Below, one piece after another: positions 1 to 7,596 of a stretch of DNA of 12,700 nucleotides. Position numbers and translations under genes: made by a program. How positions within the stretch are numbered: position 1 is the stretch's first letter; every line of letters starts with the position of its first letter. The notes beneath the pieces were generated by a model. It saw only the letters and a program-made list of their open reading frames with translations, had not been told where the DNA came from and made no database searches. The stretch spans positions 1 through 12,700 of the forward strand of contig VEQI01000058.1 in assembly GCA_018883305.1 (NCBI GenBank), given 5' to 3'. Source of the DNA: Limnohabitans sp. Its GTDB lineage: Bacteria; Pseudomonadota; Gammaproteobacteria; Burkholderiales; Burkholderiaceae_C.

Positions 1-594
1 GTGCTGATCGATTTCACACGGCCAGAAGGCACCCTGGCGCACTTGCGTGCTTGTCTGCCCCTGGGCGTCAAGATGGTGATCGGCACCACCGGTTTCAGTG
101 AGGCCGAAAAGACCGAGCTGGCCCAGGCGGCCAAGACATTGGCCATCGTGCTGGCTCCGAACATGAGTGTGGGCGTCAACGTGACCCTGCGCTTGCTGGA
201 GATGGCCGCCAAGGCGCTGTCCACCGGTTATGACATCGAGATCATCGAGGCGCATCATCGCCACAAGGTGGATGCACCCTCGGGCACGGCGCTCAAGATG
301 GGTGAGGTCGTGGCTCAGGCCCTGGGGCGTGACCTCAAGGACTGCGCGGTCTACGCGCGTGAGGGCCACACCGGTGAACGGGATCCCTCATCCATCGGGT
401 TTGCCACGGTGCGCGGTGGCGACATCGTGGGTGATCACACGGTGCTCTTTGCCGGCACGGGTGAACGCATCGAGATCAGCCATCGGTCCGGCAGCCGTAG
501 CAACTACGCGCAGGGCAGCCTGCGCGCCGCACGTTATCTGGCAGAACGCAGTCATGGCATGTTCGACATGTTCGACGTGCTGAACCTGCACTGA
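1..594 (+). CDS. dapB: 4-hydroxy-tetrahydrodipicolinate reductase, 5'-partial
   Basis: This is the C-terminal 197 residues of DapB, the cytoplasmic NAD(P)H-dependent reductase of the diaminopimelate/lysine pathway. The frame is open at base 1. The GTG there is an internal Val codon and not a start, because by comparison with the 273-residue E. coli enzyme about 74 N-terminal residues with the Rossmann dinucleotide-binding loop lie upstream of the window. Visible hallmarks are IDFTRPEGT at residues 3-11, the GTTGF cofactor loop at 28-32, the catalytic signature EAHHRHKVDAPSGTA at 83-97 (H85 and K89 correspond to E. coli H159 and K163), and GFATVRGGDIVGDHT near residue 133. The C-terminus ends normally (FDMFDVLNLH). 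The following gene starts 45 bp downstream on the same strand. Recognition is by sequence similarity and is very secure. Confidence 0.97.
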   Translation: MLIDFTRPEGTLAHLRACLPLGVKMVIGTTGFSEAEKTELAQAAKTLAIVLAPNMSVGVNVTLRLLEMAAKALSTGYDIEIIEAHHRHKVDAPSGTALKMGEVVAQALGRDLKDCAVYAREGHTGERDPSSIGFATVRGGDIVGDHTVLFAGTGERIEISHRSGSRSNYAQGSLRAARYLAERSHGMFDMFDVLNLH

Positions 595-639
595 GTTCTC
601 CCCTCCCTCCTTCAAGCCCGCGCGGCCGACTGGATCGCG

Positions 640-1260
640 ATGCTCGAGGCTGCTTTGTTGTCCAGCGTGACCGGACTCCTATGGGTCCTGTCTGTCTCCA
701 GCTGGATCGTCATTCTTTATAAAACCTGGTGGGTCTGGCGGGTGGGCCGTGACGTGCCGCTGGCGCAGCAGGCTTTCTGGCAAGCAGCGGATGCTGTCCA
801 AGCTTGTCATGCGCTGGCGCTGCTGGATCGGCAGGCGGTGCTGTTACCGCTGGTGCAGCAAGCCTACCCGTCAACGCTGCTGGGCGGTAGTGATGATGCC
901 GATATGCCCACAGCGGATGAACGGCTTCGTGGCGTGCTGTGGTCCTTGCGGGTGGTGACTCGGCAAATCCGTTGGGGACAGGCCTGGTTGGCTTGTGTGG
1001 CGGCTGCCGCACCGTTTGTGGGTCTTCTGGGAACCGTCTGGGGGCTGATGGATGCACTGGGGTCACTGACGCAGGTTGACGAGGTGGCCTGGGGAACCTG
1101 GGTGCCGGTGTTGTCGCAGGTCCTGAGCCTGACGGGTGCCGGTCTGGTGGTGGCCTTGCCCGCGCTGCTGGCGCACCAGCTATTGGCGCCATCACTGGAC
1201 GCCCTGCAACAAACGTTGGAGGACTTCGCCGCCGACCTGATGGCGCAGGTGCCCGCATGA
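640..1260 (+). CDS. MotA/TolQ/ExbB-family proton channel protein
   Basis: A 206-residue inner-membrane protein of the TolQ/ExbB/MotA family, the channel-forming part of a proton-driven motor that works with an ExbD/TolR partner. Three membrane segments are visible at about residues 7-27, 116-138 and 158-180, with the large cytoplasmic loop between the first two. The family signature APFVGLLGTVWG is at 124-135, and the LTGAGLVVALPA segment is in the third helix. Thr132 and Thr165 lie where ExbB has its conserved pore threonines. The ATG at 640 is chosen because it leaves the complete first helix; its ribosome binding site is weak. The 3' end overlaps the ExbD gene by 4 nt (ATGA), implying translational coupling. 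No tonB, tolA or pal gene is adjacent, so ExbB, TolQ or another role cannot be decided. This pair upstream of leuS is, from memory, a common Burkholderiales arrangement. Confidence 0.85.
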   Translation: MLEAALLSSVTGLLWVLSVSSWIVILYKTWWVWRVGRDVPLAQQAFWQAADAVQACHALALLDRQAVLLPLVQQAYPSTLLGGSDDADMPTADERLRGVLWSLRVVTRQIRWGQAWLACVAAAAPFVGLLGTVWGLMDALGSLTQVDEVAWGTWVPVLSQVLSLTGAGLVVALPALLAHQLLAPSLDALQQTLEDFAADLMAQVPA

Positions 1261-1892
1261 CTGCACGACGATGGGCGGACGATCACCGTGCCGCTTGGCG
1301 TGCACATGGCTCCGCCTCGGGTAGGCGTGAGGACGGGCTTGGCGATCGCTCGGGCCACGCGATAAGACGCCAGCTTTCTCTGAGGCGACGGAGCGAACCA
1401 CCGCTGCAGGCCCAGATCCAGATCACCCCCCTCATCGATGTGCTGCTGGTCCTGCTGATCATGGGGGCGCTTGCGTGGGTGAGCGCTCGTGCCGCCGATC
1501 GTGCGGCGGCGGCTGCAGCTGCAGCTGCCGCCTCGTCGCCAGCCCCGATGTCCGGCTCGTCCGTTTCCTTGCCGATCAAGCCCGGCTCTAGCGGAACCAC
1601 CGAGGCCGTGTTGACGGCACAGGCGGCGCTCATTGGCCTGGATGCTCAGGGGCGACTGAGCTGGCAAGGTCGCCCCGTGACCCCTGACCTATTGATGGCA
1701 CAGGTGGATCTTGCGCTGGCACAGGATCCCCAAACCCCGGTTTGGCTGTCCATCGACGCCGCTGCGTCCTATGCCGACGTGGTTCGCTGGCTGGACTGGC
1801 TGCAGTCCAGGCAGGTCCGTCAACTCAACTTGCTGACCGCCCGGCCAGCCGCCAGCACCACCCCACCAACAAGCGCTTCTCGCAAGCCCTAA
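1257..1892 (+). CDS. ExbD/TolR-family biopolymer transport protein, unusual N-terminal extension
   Basis: A 211-residue partner of the preceding proton channel. The diagnostic segment is ITPLIDVLLVLLI at about residues 56-68. It starts the single membrane helix, and Asp61 corresponds to the proton-carrying Asp of ExbD (D25 in E. coli). The C-terminal part (about 115-195) has the periplasmic ExbD pattern: a short strand pair (IGLDAQGRLSWQG), then PVWLSIDAAASYADVVRWLDWLQ. Two things are odd. The helix is preceded by about 50 residues rich in Arg, where ExbD/TolR usually has about 20. It is followed by ten consecutive alanines (83-92). The ATG at 1257 overlaps the upstream stop codon, and I see no later ATG or GTG before the helix, so the extension is probably translated. 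Substrate and energised partner are unknown. Confidence 0.82.
   Translation: MTARRWADDHRAAWRAHGSASGRREDGLGDRSGHAIRRQLSLRRRSEPPLQAQIQITPLIDVLLVLLIMGALAWVSARAADRAAAAAAAAAASSPAPMSGSSVSLPIKPGSSGTTEAVLTAQAALIGLDAQGRLSWQGRPVTPDLLMAQVDLALAQDPQTPVWLSIDAAASYADVVRWLDWLQSRQVRQLNLLTARPAASTTPPTSASRKP
1503..1532 (+). repeat. Alanine-codon tract inside the exbD-like gene
   Basis: Ten consecutive Ala codons (three GCG, then alternating GCT and GCA, ending in GCC GCC) include a tandem GCTGCA hexamer. It encodes a low-complexity linker between the membrane helix and the periplasmic domain. Such tracts can vary in length between strains by slippage. Any variation here is inferred and not seen. Confidence 0.6.
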
Positions 1893-1895
1893 AAT
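1890..1895 (+). promoter_or_regulatory. Candidate -10 box for leuS
   Basis: TAAAAT differs from the sigma-70 consensus TATAAT at one position and overlaps the stop codon of the exbD-like gene. It sits 57 bp before the leuS ATG and would start transcription at about 1902. No good -35 hexamer is visible at the usual spacing, so this rests on the -10 match and position alone. Confidence 0.35.
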
Positions 1896-1905
1896 CGCAG
1901 GATTC

Positions 1906-1939
1906 GCCCCGTACCGCGCTGGTTGGCTCGGGGTTTTTT
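1906..1939 (+). terminator. Hairpin plus T-run between exbD-like gene and leuS (terminator or attenuator)
   Basis: CCCCG at 1907-1911 can pair with CGGGG at 1929-1933, with an inner ACC (1913-1915) / GGT (1921-1923) pairing, followed at once by six Ts (1934-1939). This has the form of a Rho-independent terminator ending the exbB/exbD transcript. If the candidate -10 at 1890 is used, the same element lies just inside the leuS leader and could act as an attenuator. The stem is short and asymmetric, so strength is uncertain. Confidence 0.45.
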
Positions 1940-1951
1940 CATTGATGCGAC

Positions 1952-4618
1952 ATGCAAGACAAATACCAACACACTGAGGTGGAACAGGCCGTCCAGGCCC
2001 TGTGGGCCCAGCACGACGTTTACCGGGTCCGTGAAGACAGCAGCCGACAGAAGTTTTATGCCTGCTCGATGCTGCCCTACCCCAGTGGCAAGCTGCACAT
2101 GGGCCATGTCCGCAACTACACCATCAATGACATGCTGACCCGCCACCTGCGCATGAAGGGCTTCAATGTCCTCATGCCCATGGGCTGGGATGCCTTCGGC
2201 CTGCCGGCCGAGAACGCAGCGCTCAAGAATGGCGTGCCGCCGGCCAAGTGGACCTACGAAAACATCGCCTACATGAAGGGGCAGATGCAGGCCATGGGGC
2301 TGGCCATCGACTGGTCGCGTGAAGTCGCCACCTGCGACCCCAGCTACTACAAGTGGAACCAGTGGCTGTTCCTGAAGATGCTGGACAAAGGCATTGCCTA
2401 TCGCAAGACCCAGGTCGTCAACTGGGACCCGGTGGACCAGACGGTGCTGGCCAATGAACAGGTCATCGATGGCAAGGGCTGGCGTACAGGCGCCGTCGTG
2501 GAAAAACGAGAGATCCCTGGCTACTACCTCAAGATCACGGATTACGCGCAAGAGCTGCTCGATCATGTCAGCACCGGTTTGCCCGGCTGGCCCGAGCGGG
2601 TCAAGCTGATGCAAGACAACTGGATCGGCAAGAGCGAGGGCGTGCGCTTTGCGTTCACGCATGACATTCGTGACCAAGCGGGTCAACGCATCGGTGACGG
2701 GCGCATGTATGTGTTCACCACCCGTGCTGACACCATCATGGGTGTGACCTTCTGTGCCGTGGCACCCGAACATCCATTAGCCACGCATGCCGCGACGAGT
2801 AACCCGGCGCTGGCCGCTTTCATTGAAGAGTGCAAGAAAGGCGGCACCACCGAAGCCGAACTCGCGCTCAAGGAAAAAGAAGGCATGGCCACCGGCCTGA
2901 AGGTGAGCCACCCCATCACCGGCGAGCCTGTGGACGTGTGGGTGGGCAACTATGTGCTCATGACCTATGGCGATGGCGCCGTGATGGGCGTGCCTGCCCA
3001 TGATGAGCGCGACTTCACCTTTGCGCGCAAGTACGGTCTGGCCATTCGACAGGTGGTGCGCCAACCCGAAGGTGCGCCGGCATTCGATGACACGCAATGG
3101 CATGAGTCCTATGCGGTCAAGGGCACCGGCGTGGCCGTCAATTCAGGCCGGTTCGACGGCCTGGTGTTCCAGGCCTGCATCGACGCTGTCGCCACCGAGC
3201 TGCAGTCCAAAGGCCTGGGCGAGAAAAAAACCACCTGGCGTTTGCGCGACTGGGGGGTGTCACGTCAGCGCTACTGGGGCACCCCCATTCCCATCATCCA
3301 TTGCGACGAACATGGTGCGGTGCCGGTGCCAGAAAAAGACCTGCCCGTGGTGTTGCCGCCCGACTGCATCCCGGATGGCAGTGGCAATCCGCTCAACAAG
3401 CATGAAGGCTTTCACGCCGGCGTGACTTGTCCGGTGTGCGGCAAGCCCGCGCGCCGCGAGACCGACACCATGGACACCTTCGTGGATTCGTCCTGGTACT
3501 TCATGCGCTACTGCGATCCCACCAACGACGAACAGATGGTGGCCGAGGGTGCCAAGTACTGGATGCCCATGGACCAGTACATTGGCGGCATCGAGCACGC
3601 CATCCTGCACTTGCTGTATGCGCGCTTCTGGACCAAGGTCATGCGCGATCTGGGCCTGGTGCAGATCGATGAACCGTTCACCCGTTTGCTGACCCAGGGC
3701 ATGGTGCTTAACCACATCTATTCGCGCAAGGGCGAGAAAGGTGGCATCGAGTACTTCTGGCCGCACGAGGTCGAAGATGTCCATGACGCCAGTGGCAAAG
3801 TCATCGGCGCCAAACTCAAGGAAGCCAAAGGCGATCTGCCGGCGGGCACGGCCATTACCTACGAGGGTGTGGGCACCATGAGCAAAAGCAAGAACAACGG
3901 TGTTGATCCGCAAGACCTGATCGAGCGTTACGGCGCCGATACGGCGCGTCTGTACACCATGTTCACCGCACCGCCCGAGGCCACCTTGGAGTGGAACGAC
4001 GCGGCGGTGGAGGGCAGCTACCGCTTCCTGCGCCGCGTGTGGCAGCTGGCGCACCGCCACCATGAAGCGCTGGGCGTGACCACCCGTCAGGACCTCAGTG
4101 GTGCGGTCTTGCGTCCCGCTGCCAAAGCCTTGCGACGCGAGCTGCATTTGCTGGTGCGTCAGGTCAGCTACGACTATGAGCGCATGCAATACAACACCGT
4201 GGTGTCGGGTTGCATGAAGTTGCTCAACGCCATTGACGACTTTGCCAATGACGACAGCCCGGGTGACCGTGCCGTGCTGTGTGAAGGCCTGTCATTGCTG
4301 TTGCGACTGCTTTACCCGGTGTGTCCGCACATCACCGATCAGCTCTGGCGCGAGCTGGGCTACGCCAGCGCGCAGGCCAGCTTGTTGGACGCACCATGGC
4401 CGGCGGTGGACGAGGCGGCACTGGTGCAAGACGAGATCGAACTGATGCTGCAGGTCAACGGCAAGCTTCGCGGATCCATTCGGGTGCCGGCGCAGGCCGA
4501 CAAGGACGCCATTGAGGCCATCGCCCGTGCCAGCGAGGCCTTCACCAAACAGGCGCAAGGGGCCACACCCAAGAAGGTGATTGTGGTGCCCGGCCGTCTG
4601 GTCAACCTGGTGATCTGA
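1952..4618 (+). CDS. leuS: Leucyl-tRNA synthetase
   Basis: A complete 888-residue class I aminoacyl-tRNA synthetase that charges tRNA(Leu) in the cytoplasm; the family is usually 860-880 residues. The HIGH motif is HMGH at 49-52, after PYPSGKL. The KMSKS loop is MSKSK at 643-647, just after the bacterial leucine-specific insertion region. The CP1 editing domain has the threonine-rich TTRADT at 256-261, with Thr261 matching the E. coli specificity residue T252, and HDERDF with Asp351 matching D345, so post-transfer editing should be intact. A CPVCGKP zinc-type motif precedes the RETDTMDTFVDSSWYF segment. The C-terminal anticodon and VNGKLRG regions are normal. The start at ATG 1952 gives the standard N-terminus (MQDKYQH). 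No strong Shine-Dalgarno is visible. lptE starts 2 nt after the stop. Confidence 0.98.
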   Translation: MQDKYQHTEVEQAVQALWAQHDVYRVREDSSRQKFYACSMLPYPSGKLHMGHVRNYTINDMLTRHLRMKGFNVLMPMGWDAFGLPAENAALKNGVPPAKWTYENIAYMKGQMQAMGLAIDWSREVATCDPSYYKWNQWLFLKMLDKGIAYRKTQVVNWDPVDQTVLANEQVIDGKGWRTGAVVEKREIPGYYLKITDYAQELLDHVSTGLPGWPERVKLMQDNWIGKSEGVRFAFTHDIRDQAGQRIGDGRMYVFTTRADTIMGVTFCAVAPEHPLATHAATSNPALAAFIEECKKGGTTEAELALKEKEGMATGLKVSHPITGEPVDVWVGNYVLMTYGDGAVMGVPAHDERDFTFARKYGLAIRQVVRQPEGAPAFDDTQWHESYAVKGTGVAVNSGRFDGLVFQACIDAVATELQSKGLGEKKTTWRLRDWGVSRQRYWGTPIPIIHCDEHGAVPVPEKDLPVVLPPDCIPDGSGNPLNKHEGFHAGVTCPVCGKPARRETDTMDTFVDSSWYFMRYCDPTNDEQMVAEGAKYWMPMDQYIGGIEHAILHLLYARFWTKVMRDLGLVQIDEPFTRLLTQGMVLNHIYSRKGEKGGIEYFWPHEVEDVHDASGKVIGAKLKEAKGDLPAGTAITYEGVGTMSKSKNNGVDPQDLIERYGADTARLYTMFTAPPEATLEWNDAAVEGSYRFLRRVWQLAHRHHEALGVTTRQDLSGAVLRPAAKALRRELHLLVRQVSYDYERMQYNTVVSGCMKLLNAIDDFANDDSPGDRAVLCEGLSLLLRLLYPVCPHITDQLWRELGYASAQASLLDAPWPAVDEAALVQDEIELMLQVNGKLRGSIRVPAQADKDAIEAIARASEAFTKQAQGATPKKVIVVPGRLVNLVI

Positions 4619-4620
4619 AC

Positions 4621-5124
4621 ATGACGGTCACGCGACGCAGCTGGTGGATGACCTGCGGCGCGCTGCTGCTGGGTGGGTGCGGCTTCAAATTGAGTCGTCC
4701 CACCTCGTATCCGTTTCGCACCATCCACATCGTGGGTTCCGCGCTGTCACCGCTGGGCACGGAAACCCAGCGTCAGTTGCAAGCAGGCGGCACGGTGGAG
4801 GTCATTGAGGATCCGCGTCAGATCGAGCGGGCCGAGCTGGTGCTGGAGTTCTTGCAGGATCTGCGTGAAAAAGTGGTGATTGGCCGCACCTCCACAGGTG
4901 CGGTGCGCGAGTTCCAGTTGCGCATGCGGGTTCGCTTTCGCGTGCGCAATCGCGAAGGCATTGAGCGCATCCCTGAGCAAGAGCTGGAGCAGCGTCGCGA
5001 CATCACCTTCAACGAAAGCTTTGTGCTGTCCAAATCGGCCGAGGAAAACCTGCTCTACGCCAACATGCAGACCGAGATGGTGCAGCAGATCCTGCGTCGT
5101 CTGGCGGCCCTGCCCGCGGTGTGA
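4621..5124 (+). CDS. lptE: LPS-assembly lipoprotein LptE
   Basis: A 167-residue outer-membrane lipoprotein. LptE plugs the LptD barrel and helps place lipopolysaccharide in the outer leaflet. The N-terminus is a lipoprotein signal: TRR, a hydrophobic stretch, and the lipobox LGGC with Cys20 as the acylated residue, followed by GFKLSRP (compare GFxLR in other LptE proteins). The middle is a compact alpha/beta fold with AELVLEFLQD and the Arg-rich strand LRMRVRFRVRNREG. The C-terminal helix ends EMVQQILRRLAAL, typical of the family. It is slightly shorter than E. coli LptE (193). It sits 2 nt after leuS and 9 nt before holA, the conserved proteobacterial leuS-lptE-holA order, which supports the call since LptE sequences are poorly conserved. 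Confidence 0.92.
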   Translation: MTVTRRSWWMTCGALLLGGCGFKLSRPTSYPFRTIHIVGSALSPLGTETQRQLQAGGTVEVIEDPRQIERAELVLEFLQDLREKVVIGRTSTGAVREFQLRMRVRFRVRNREGIERIPEQELEQRRDITFNESFVLSKSAEENLLYANMQTEMVQQILRRLAALPAV

Positions 5125-5133
5125 GGACTTGAG

Positions 5134-6216
5134 ATGCAACTGGCGCCTGCTCAGCTGACAGCCCATTTGCAAAAGGGGCTGCGTCCCATTTACACCCTCT
5201 TCGGCGACGAGGCCTTGCTGCAACAGGAGGCGGCGGATGCCATCCGCACCACCGCGCGTGCGCAAGGCTTCACGGAACGCCAGGTGTTTACCGTCGCAGG
5301 TGCGCACTTTGACTGGAGTGGCGTGCAATCGGCCGCTGGCGCCTTGAGCCTGTTTGCGGATCGTCAGATCATCGAGTTGAGGATTCCGTCCGGCAAGCCG
5401 GGCAAAGAAGGCAGCGTGGCCCTGCAGCAATTGGCGCAATCACTGGAGGGGGCGGACGCCACCTTGTTGCTGGTGACCTTGCCTCGACTGGACAAGGCCA
5501 CGCGGACCTCGGCCTGGTTCACGGCGCTGGACAACCATGGGGTGAGCGTGGCCGTGGAGACGTTGGACCGTTCTGCCCTGCCGGTGTGGATTGCCCAGCG
5601 TCTGGCGCGGCAGCAGCAGCGGGTGCAGGCCGGAGAAGTTGGGCAACGCACCTTGCAGTTTTTTGCGGATCGGGTGGAAGGCAACTTGCTGGCCGCGCAT
5701 CAGGAAATTCAAAAGCTGGCGTTGCTCTACCCCGAAGGGGAGCTCAGTTTCGAGCAGGTGGAGTCGGCGGTGCTGAATGTGGCGCGTTACGACGTGTTCA
5801 AACTCTCCGAATCCGTGCTGGCGGGCCAGACCCTGAGGGTGCAGCGCATGCTCGATGGCCTGCAGGCCGAGGGCGAGGCCGAGGTGCTGGTCCACTACGC
5901 GCTGGCGGAGGACATTCGTGCACTGTGCCGCGCCAAGGCGGCGCTGGCCCAAGGGCGACCCATGCCCATGGTGCTGCGCGAGCAGCGTATCTGGGGCGCG
6001 CGCGAACGCCTGTTTGAGCGCGTGTTGCCTCGTGTGTCCACGGCCCAACTGGAGCAGTTGCTGCAATGGGCACACACGGTGGATGGCATCGTCAAGGGCA
6101 TGAAGTCACCCGGCTGGCCCATTCAGGGCTGGGCGGCCTTGCATCGCCTGGCACAAGCGCTGGCGCAAGCCTGCCTGACGCCGCCGCCCGAGAAGATGAG
6201 AAAATCAGTCGCATGA
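5134..6216 (+). CDS. holA: DNA polymerase III, delta subunit
   Basis: A 360-residue clamp-loader subunit (E. coli 343). Delta opens the beta sliding clamp within the replicative DNA polymerase III complex. Visible family features are the N-terminal LFGDEALLQQEAADAIR (22-38), a P-loop-like but degenerate AAA+ region typical of delta, the strand LLLVTLPRLDKATRTSAWF (111-129), and the highly recognisable VEGNLLAAHQEIQKLALL at 181-198, followed by the DVFKLSESVLAG segment. The C-terminal collar domain is helical. ATG 5134 is preceded by GAGG at good distance, overlapping the lptE stop. The 3' end overlaps the proA start by 4 nt (ATGA at 6213-6216). It continues the leuS-lptE-holA cluster and is likely cotranscribed with it. 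Confidence 0.96.
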   Translation: MQLAPAQLTAHLQKGLRPIYTLFGDEALLQQEAADAIRTTARAQGFTERQVFTVAGAHFDWSGVQSAAGALSLFADRQIIELRIPSGKPGKEGSVALQQLAQSLEGADATLLLVTLPRLDKATRTSAWFTALDNHGVSVAVETLDRSALPVWIAQRLARQQQRVQAGEVGQRTLQFFADRVEGNLLAAHQEIQKLALLYPEGELSFEQVESAVLNVARYDVFKLSESVLAGQTLRVQRMLDGLQAEGEAEVLVHYALAEDIRALCRAKAALAQGRPMPMVLREQRIWGARERLFERVLPRVSTAQLEQLLQWAHTVDGIVKGMKSPGWPIQGWAALHRLAQALAQACLTPPPEKMRKSVA

Positions 6217-7493
6217 ATGCGCATCACACGGTAGAACACATGCATTTGCTGGGCACGCAGGCGCGTGCCGCGGCGGCCTGGATGGCGCGTGCCTCGGCCG
6301 CCGACAAGCGTGCCGCTTTGTTGCGCCTGGCCGCTTTGCTGCGTGAACACGAGGCCCCCTTGCAGGTGGAAAACGCCAAGGATCTGGAGCGCGCCCGTGC
6401 CAATGGGCTGTCAGACCCGATGGTTGACCGCCTCAAGCTCACGCCGGCCATCCTGGAAACTTGCGCCCAGGGCTGTGAGCAACTGGCCAGCATGCCGGAC
6501 ATCATTGGCGAGATCATTGGCCTGCGCCAGCAACCCAGCGGCATCCGCGTGGGGCAAATGCGCGTGCCCATCGGCGTTTTCGGCATGATTTACGAGAGCC
6601 GGCCCAACGTCACCATCGAGGCGGCTTCGCTGTCCATCAAGAGTGGCAATGCCTGCATCTTGCGTGGAGGCTCCGAAGCCATCGAATCCAACCGCGCGCT
6701 GGCCGAGCTGGTGACCCGTGCCCTGACTGATGCAGGCCTGTCTCCTCACGCGGTGCAACTGGTGCAGACCACCGACCGTGCGGCGGTGTCCGAGCTGGTG
6801 GCCATGCCGCAGTTTGTGGATGTCATCATTCCCCGGGGTGGCAAGGGCCTGATCGAGCGCATCAGCCGCGAGGCCCGCGTGCCGGTCATCAAGCACCTGG
6901 ACGGCAACTGCCACACCTATGTGGATGACCCCTGCGACCTGGCCCAGGCCATCACTGTGACCGAAAACGCCAAGACCCAAAAATACAGCCCTTGCAATGC
7001 CACCGAAAGTCTGCTGGTGGCCCAGGGTGTGGCGGCGGCTTTTCTGCCCCGCATGGGGGCGGTGCTGGCGGCCAAAGGGGTGGAGATGCGCGCTTGCCCC
7101 CAGGCCAAGGTCTGGCTGAGCCAAGTCCCTGGCGCGCATGTGGTGGATGCCGTGGAGCAAGACTGGTACGAGGAATACCTGGCCCCCGTCCTGAGCGTCA
7201 AGGTGGTCCAGGGTCTGGATGAGGCCATTGAACATATCAACCGTTACTCCAGCCACCACACCGACGCCATCCTCACTCGTGACCATGTGCATGCCCAGCG
7301 TTTTCTAAGAGAAGTTGATTCCGCGAGCGTTATGGTGAATGCTAGTACCCGCTTCGCAGACGGATTTGAGTACGGGCTGGGTGCCGAGATCGGCATCTCT
7401 ACCGACAAGTTCCATGCCCGAGGGCCGGTAGGGATTGAAGGGCTCACCTCTCTCAAGTACGTGGTGCTGGGTCAAGGCGAAGTTCGTCGCTGA
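6213..7493 (+). CDS. proA: Gamma-glutamyl phosphate reductase
   Basis: The 426-residue NADPH-dependent enzyme that converts L-glutamyl 5-phosphate to glutamate semialdehyde, step two of proline synthesis (E. coli 417 residues). It belongs to the aldehyde dehydrogenase superfamily. The nucleotide-binding core IGVFGMIYESRPNVT begins at residue 120, followed by SIKSGNACILRGGSEAIESN. The catalytic Cys261 is in NAKTQKYSPCNATESLL, and the C-terminal GLGAEIGISTDKFHARGPVG is present. I chose ATG 6213 because it overlaps the holA stop (ATGA) and gives a normal N-terminus. The same frame is open back to 6066, but that would run 150 bp into holA. The partner kinase gene proB is not in the window. Codon use in the last 60 or so codons, from about 7305, is noticeably less biased than in the rest of the gene. 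Confidence 0.97.
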   Translation: MNAHHTVEHMHLLGTQARAAAAWMARASAADKRAALLRLAALLREHEAPLQVENAKDLERARANGLSDPMVDRLKLTPAILETCAQGCEQLASMPDIIGEIIGLRQQPSGIRVGQMRVPIGVFGMIYESRPNVTIEAASLSIKSGNACILRGGSEAIESNRALAELVTRALTDAGLSPHAVQLVQTTDRAAVSELVAMPQFVDVIIPRGGKGLIERISREARVPVIKHLDGNCHTYVDDPCDLAQAITVTENAKTQKYSPCNATESLLVAQGVAAAFLPRMGAVLAAKGVEMRACPQAKVWLSQVPGAHVVDAVEQDWYEEYLAPVLSVKVVQGLDEAIEHINRYSSHHTDAILTRDHVHAQRFLREVDSASVMVNASTRFADGFEYGLGAEIGISTDKFHARGPVGIEGLTSLKYVVLGQGEVRR

Positions 7494-7564
7494 GTGCGCC
7501 AACCCCTTTGTGGGCTGATCGTCATCGGTGATGGGGCGGGCCTGCGCATTTGCGGCCAACGACC

Positions 7565-7570
7565 TACAAT
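7565..7570 (+). promoter_or_regulatory. Candidate -10 box of the gshA-kup-gshB operon
   Basis: TACAAT within CCTACAATGCC differs by one base from TATAAT and lies 26 bp before the gshA ATG, in the largest intergenic gap of the window (7494-7596). It would give a leader of about 20 nt. The -35 region at about 7542-7547 is poor. A small dyad, CGCA TT TGCG (7545-7554), covers the -35 side and could be an operator or chance. No terminator with a T-run is seen after proA. Confidence 0.5.
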
Positions 7571-7596
7571 GCCTTTTCATCTTTGCGAACAGTTTC

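Noticed and set aside
864..1667. Long - strand open frame opposite the exbB/exbD-like genes
   Set aside because: It has no recognisable motif, is Arg/Ser/Pro-rich as expected for an antisense frame in GC-rich DNA, and the + strand carries clear ExbB and ExbD signatures with a coupled ATGA overlap.
1889..4189. Long - strand open frames opposite leuS (294 and 309 codons)
   Set aside because: They are His/Gln/Gly/Val-rich mirror frames of a strongly conserved leuS and show no family motifs or start signals.
6066..6212. Extended N-terminus of proA by 49 codons
   Set aside because: It would overlap holA by 150 bp, and the translated sequence is not ProA-like; ATG 6213 with ATGA coupling explains the gene.
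7494..7545. Possible terminator after proA
   Set aside because: Short CCC/GGG complementarity is present, but there is no stable stem and no run of Ts.
7528..7596. Upstream ATG start for gshA
   Set aside because: The extra 23 residues do not resemble the family N-terminus, and the segment contains the candidate -10 box; MVPHLITALTGP at 7597 is the family start.
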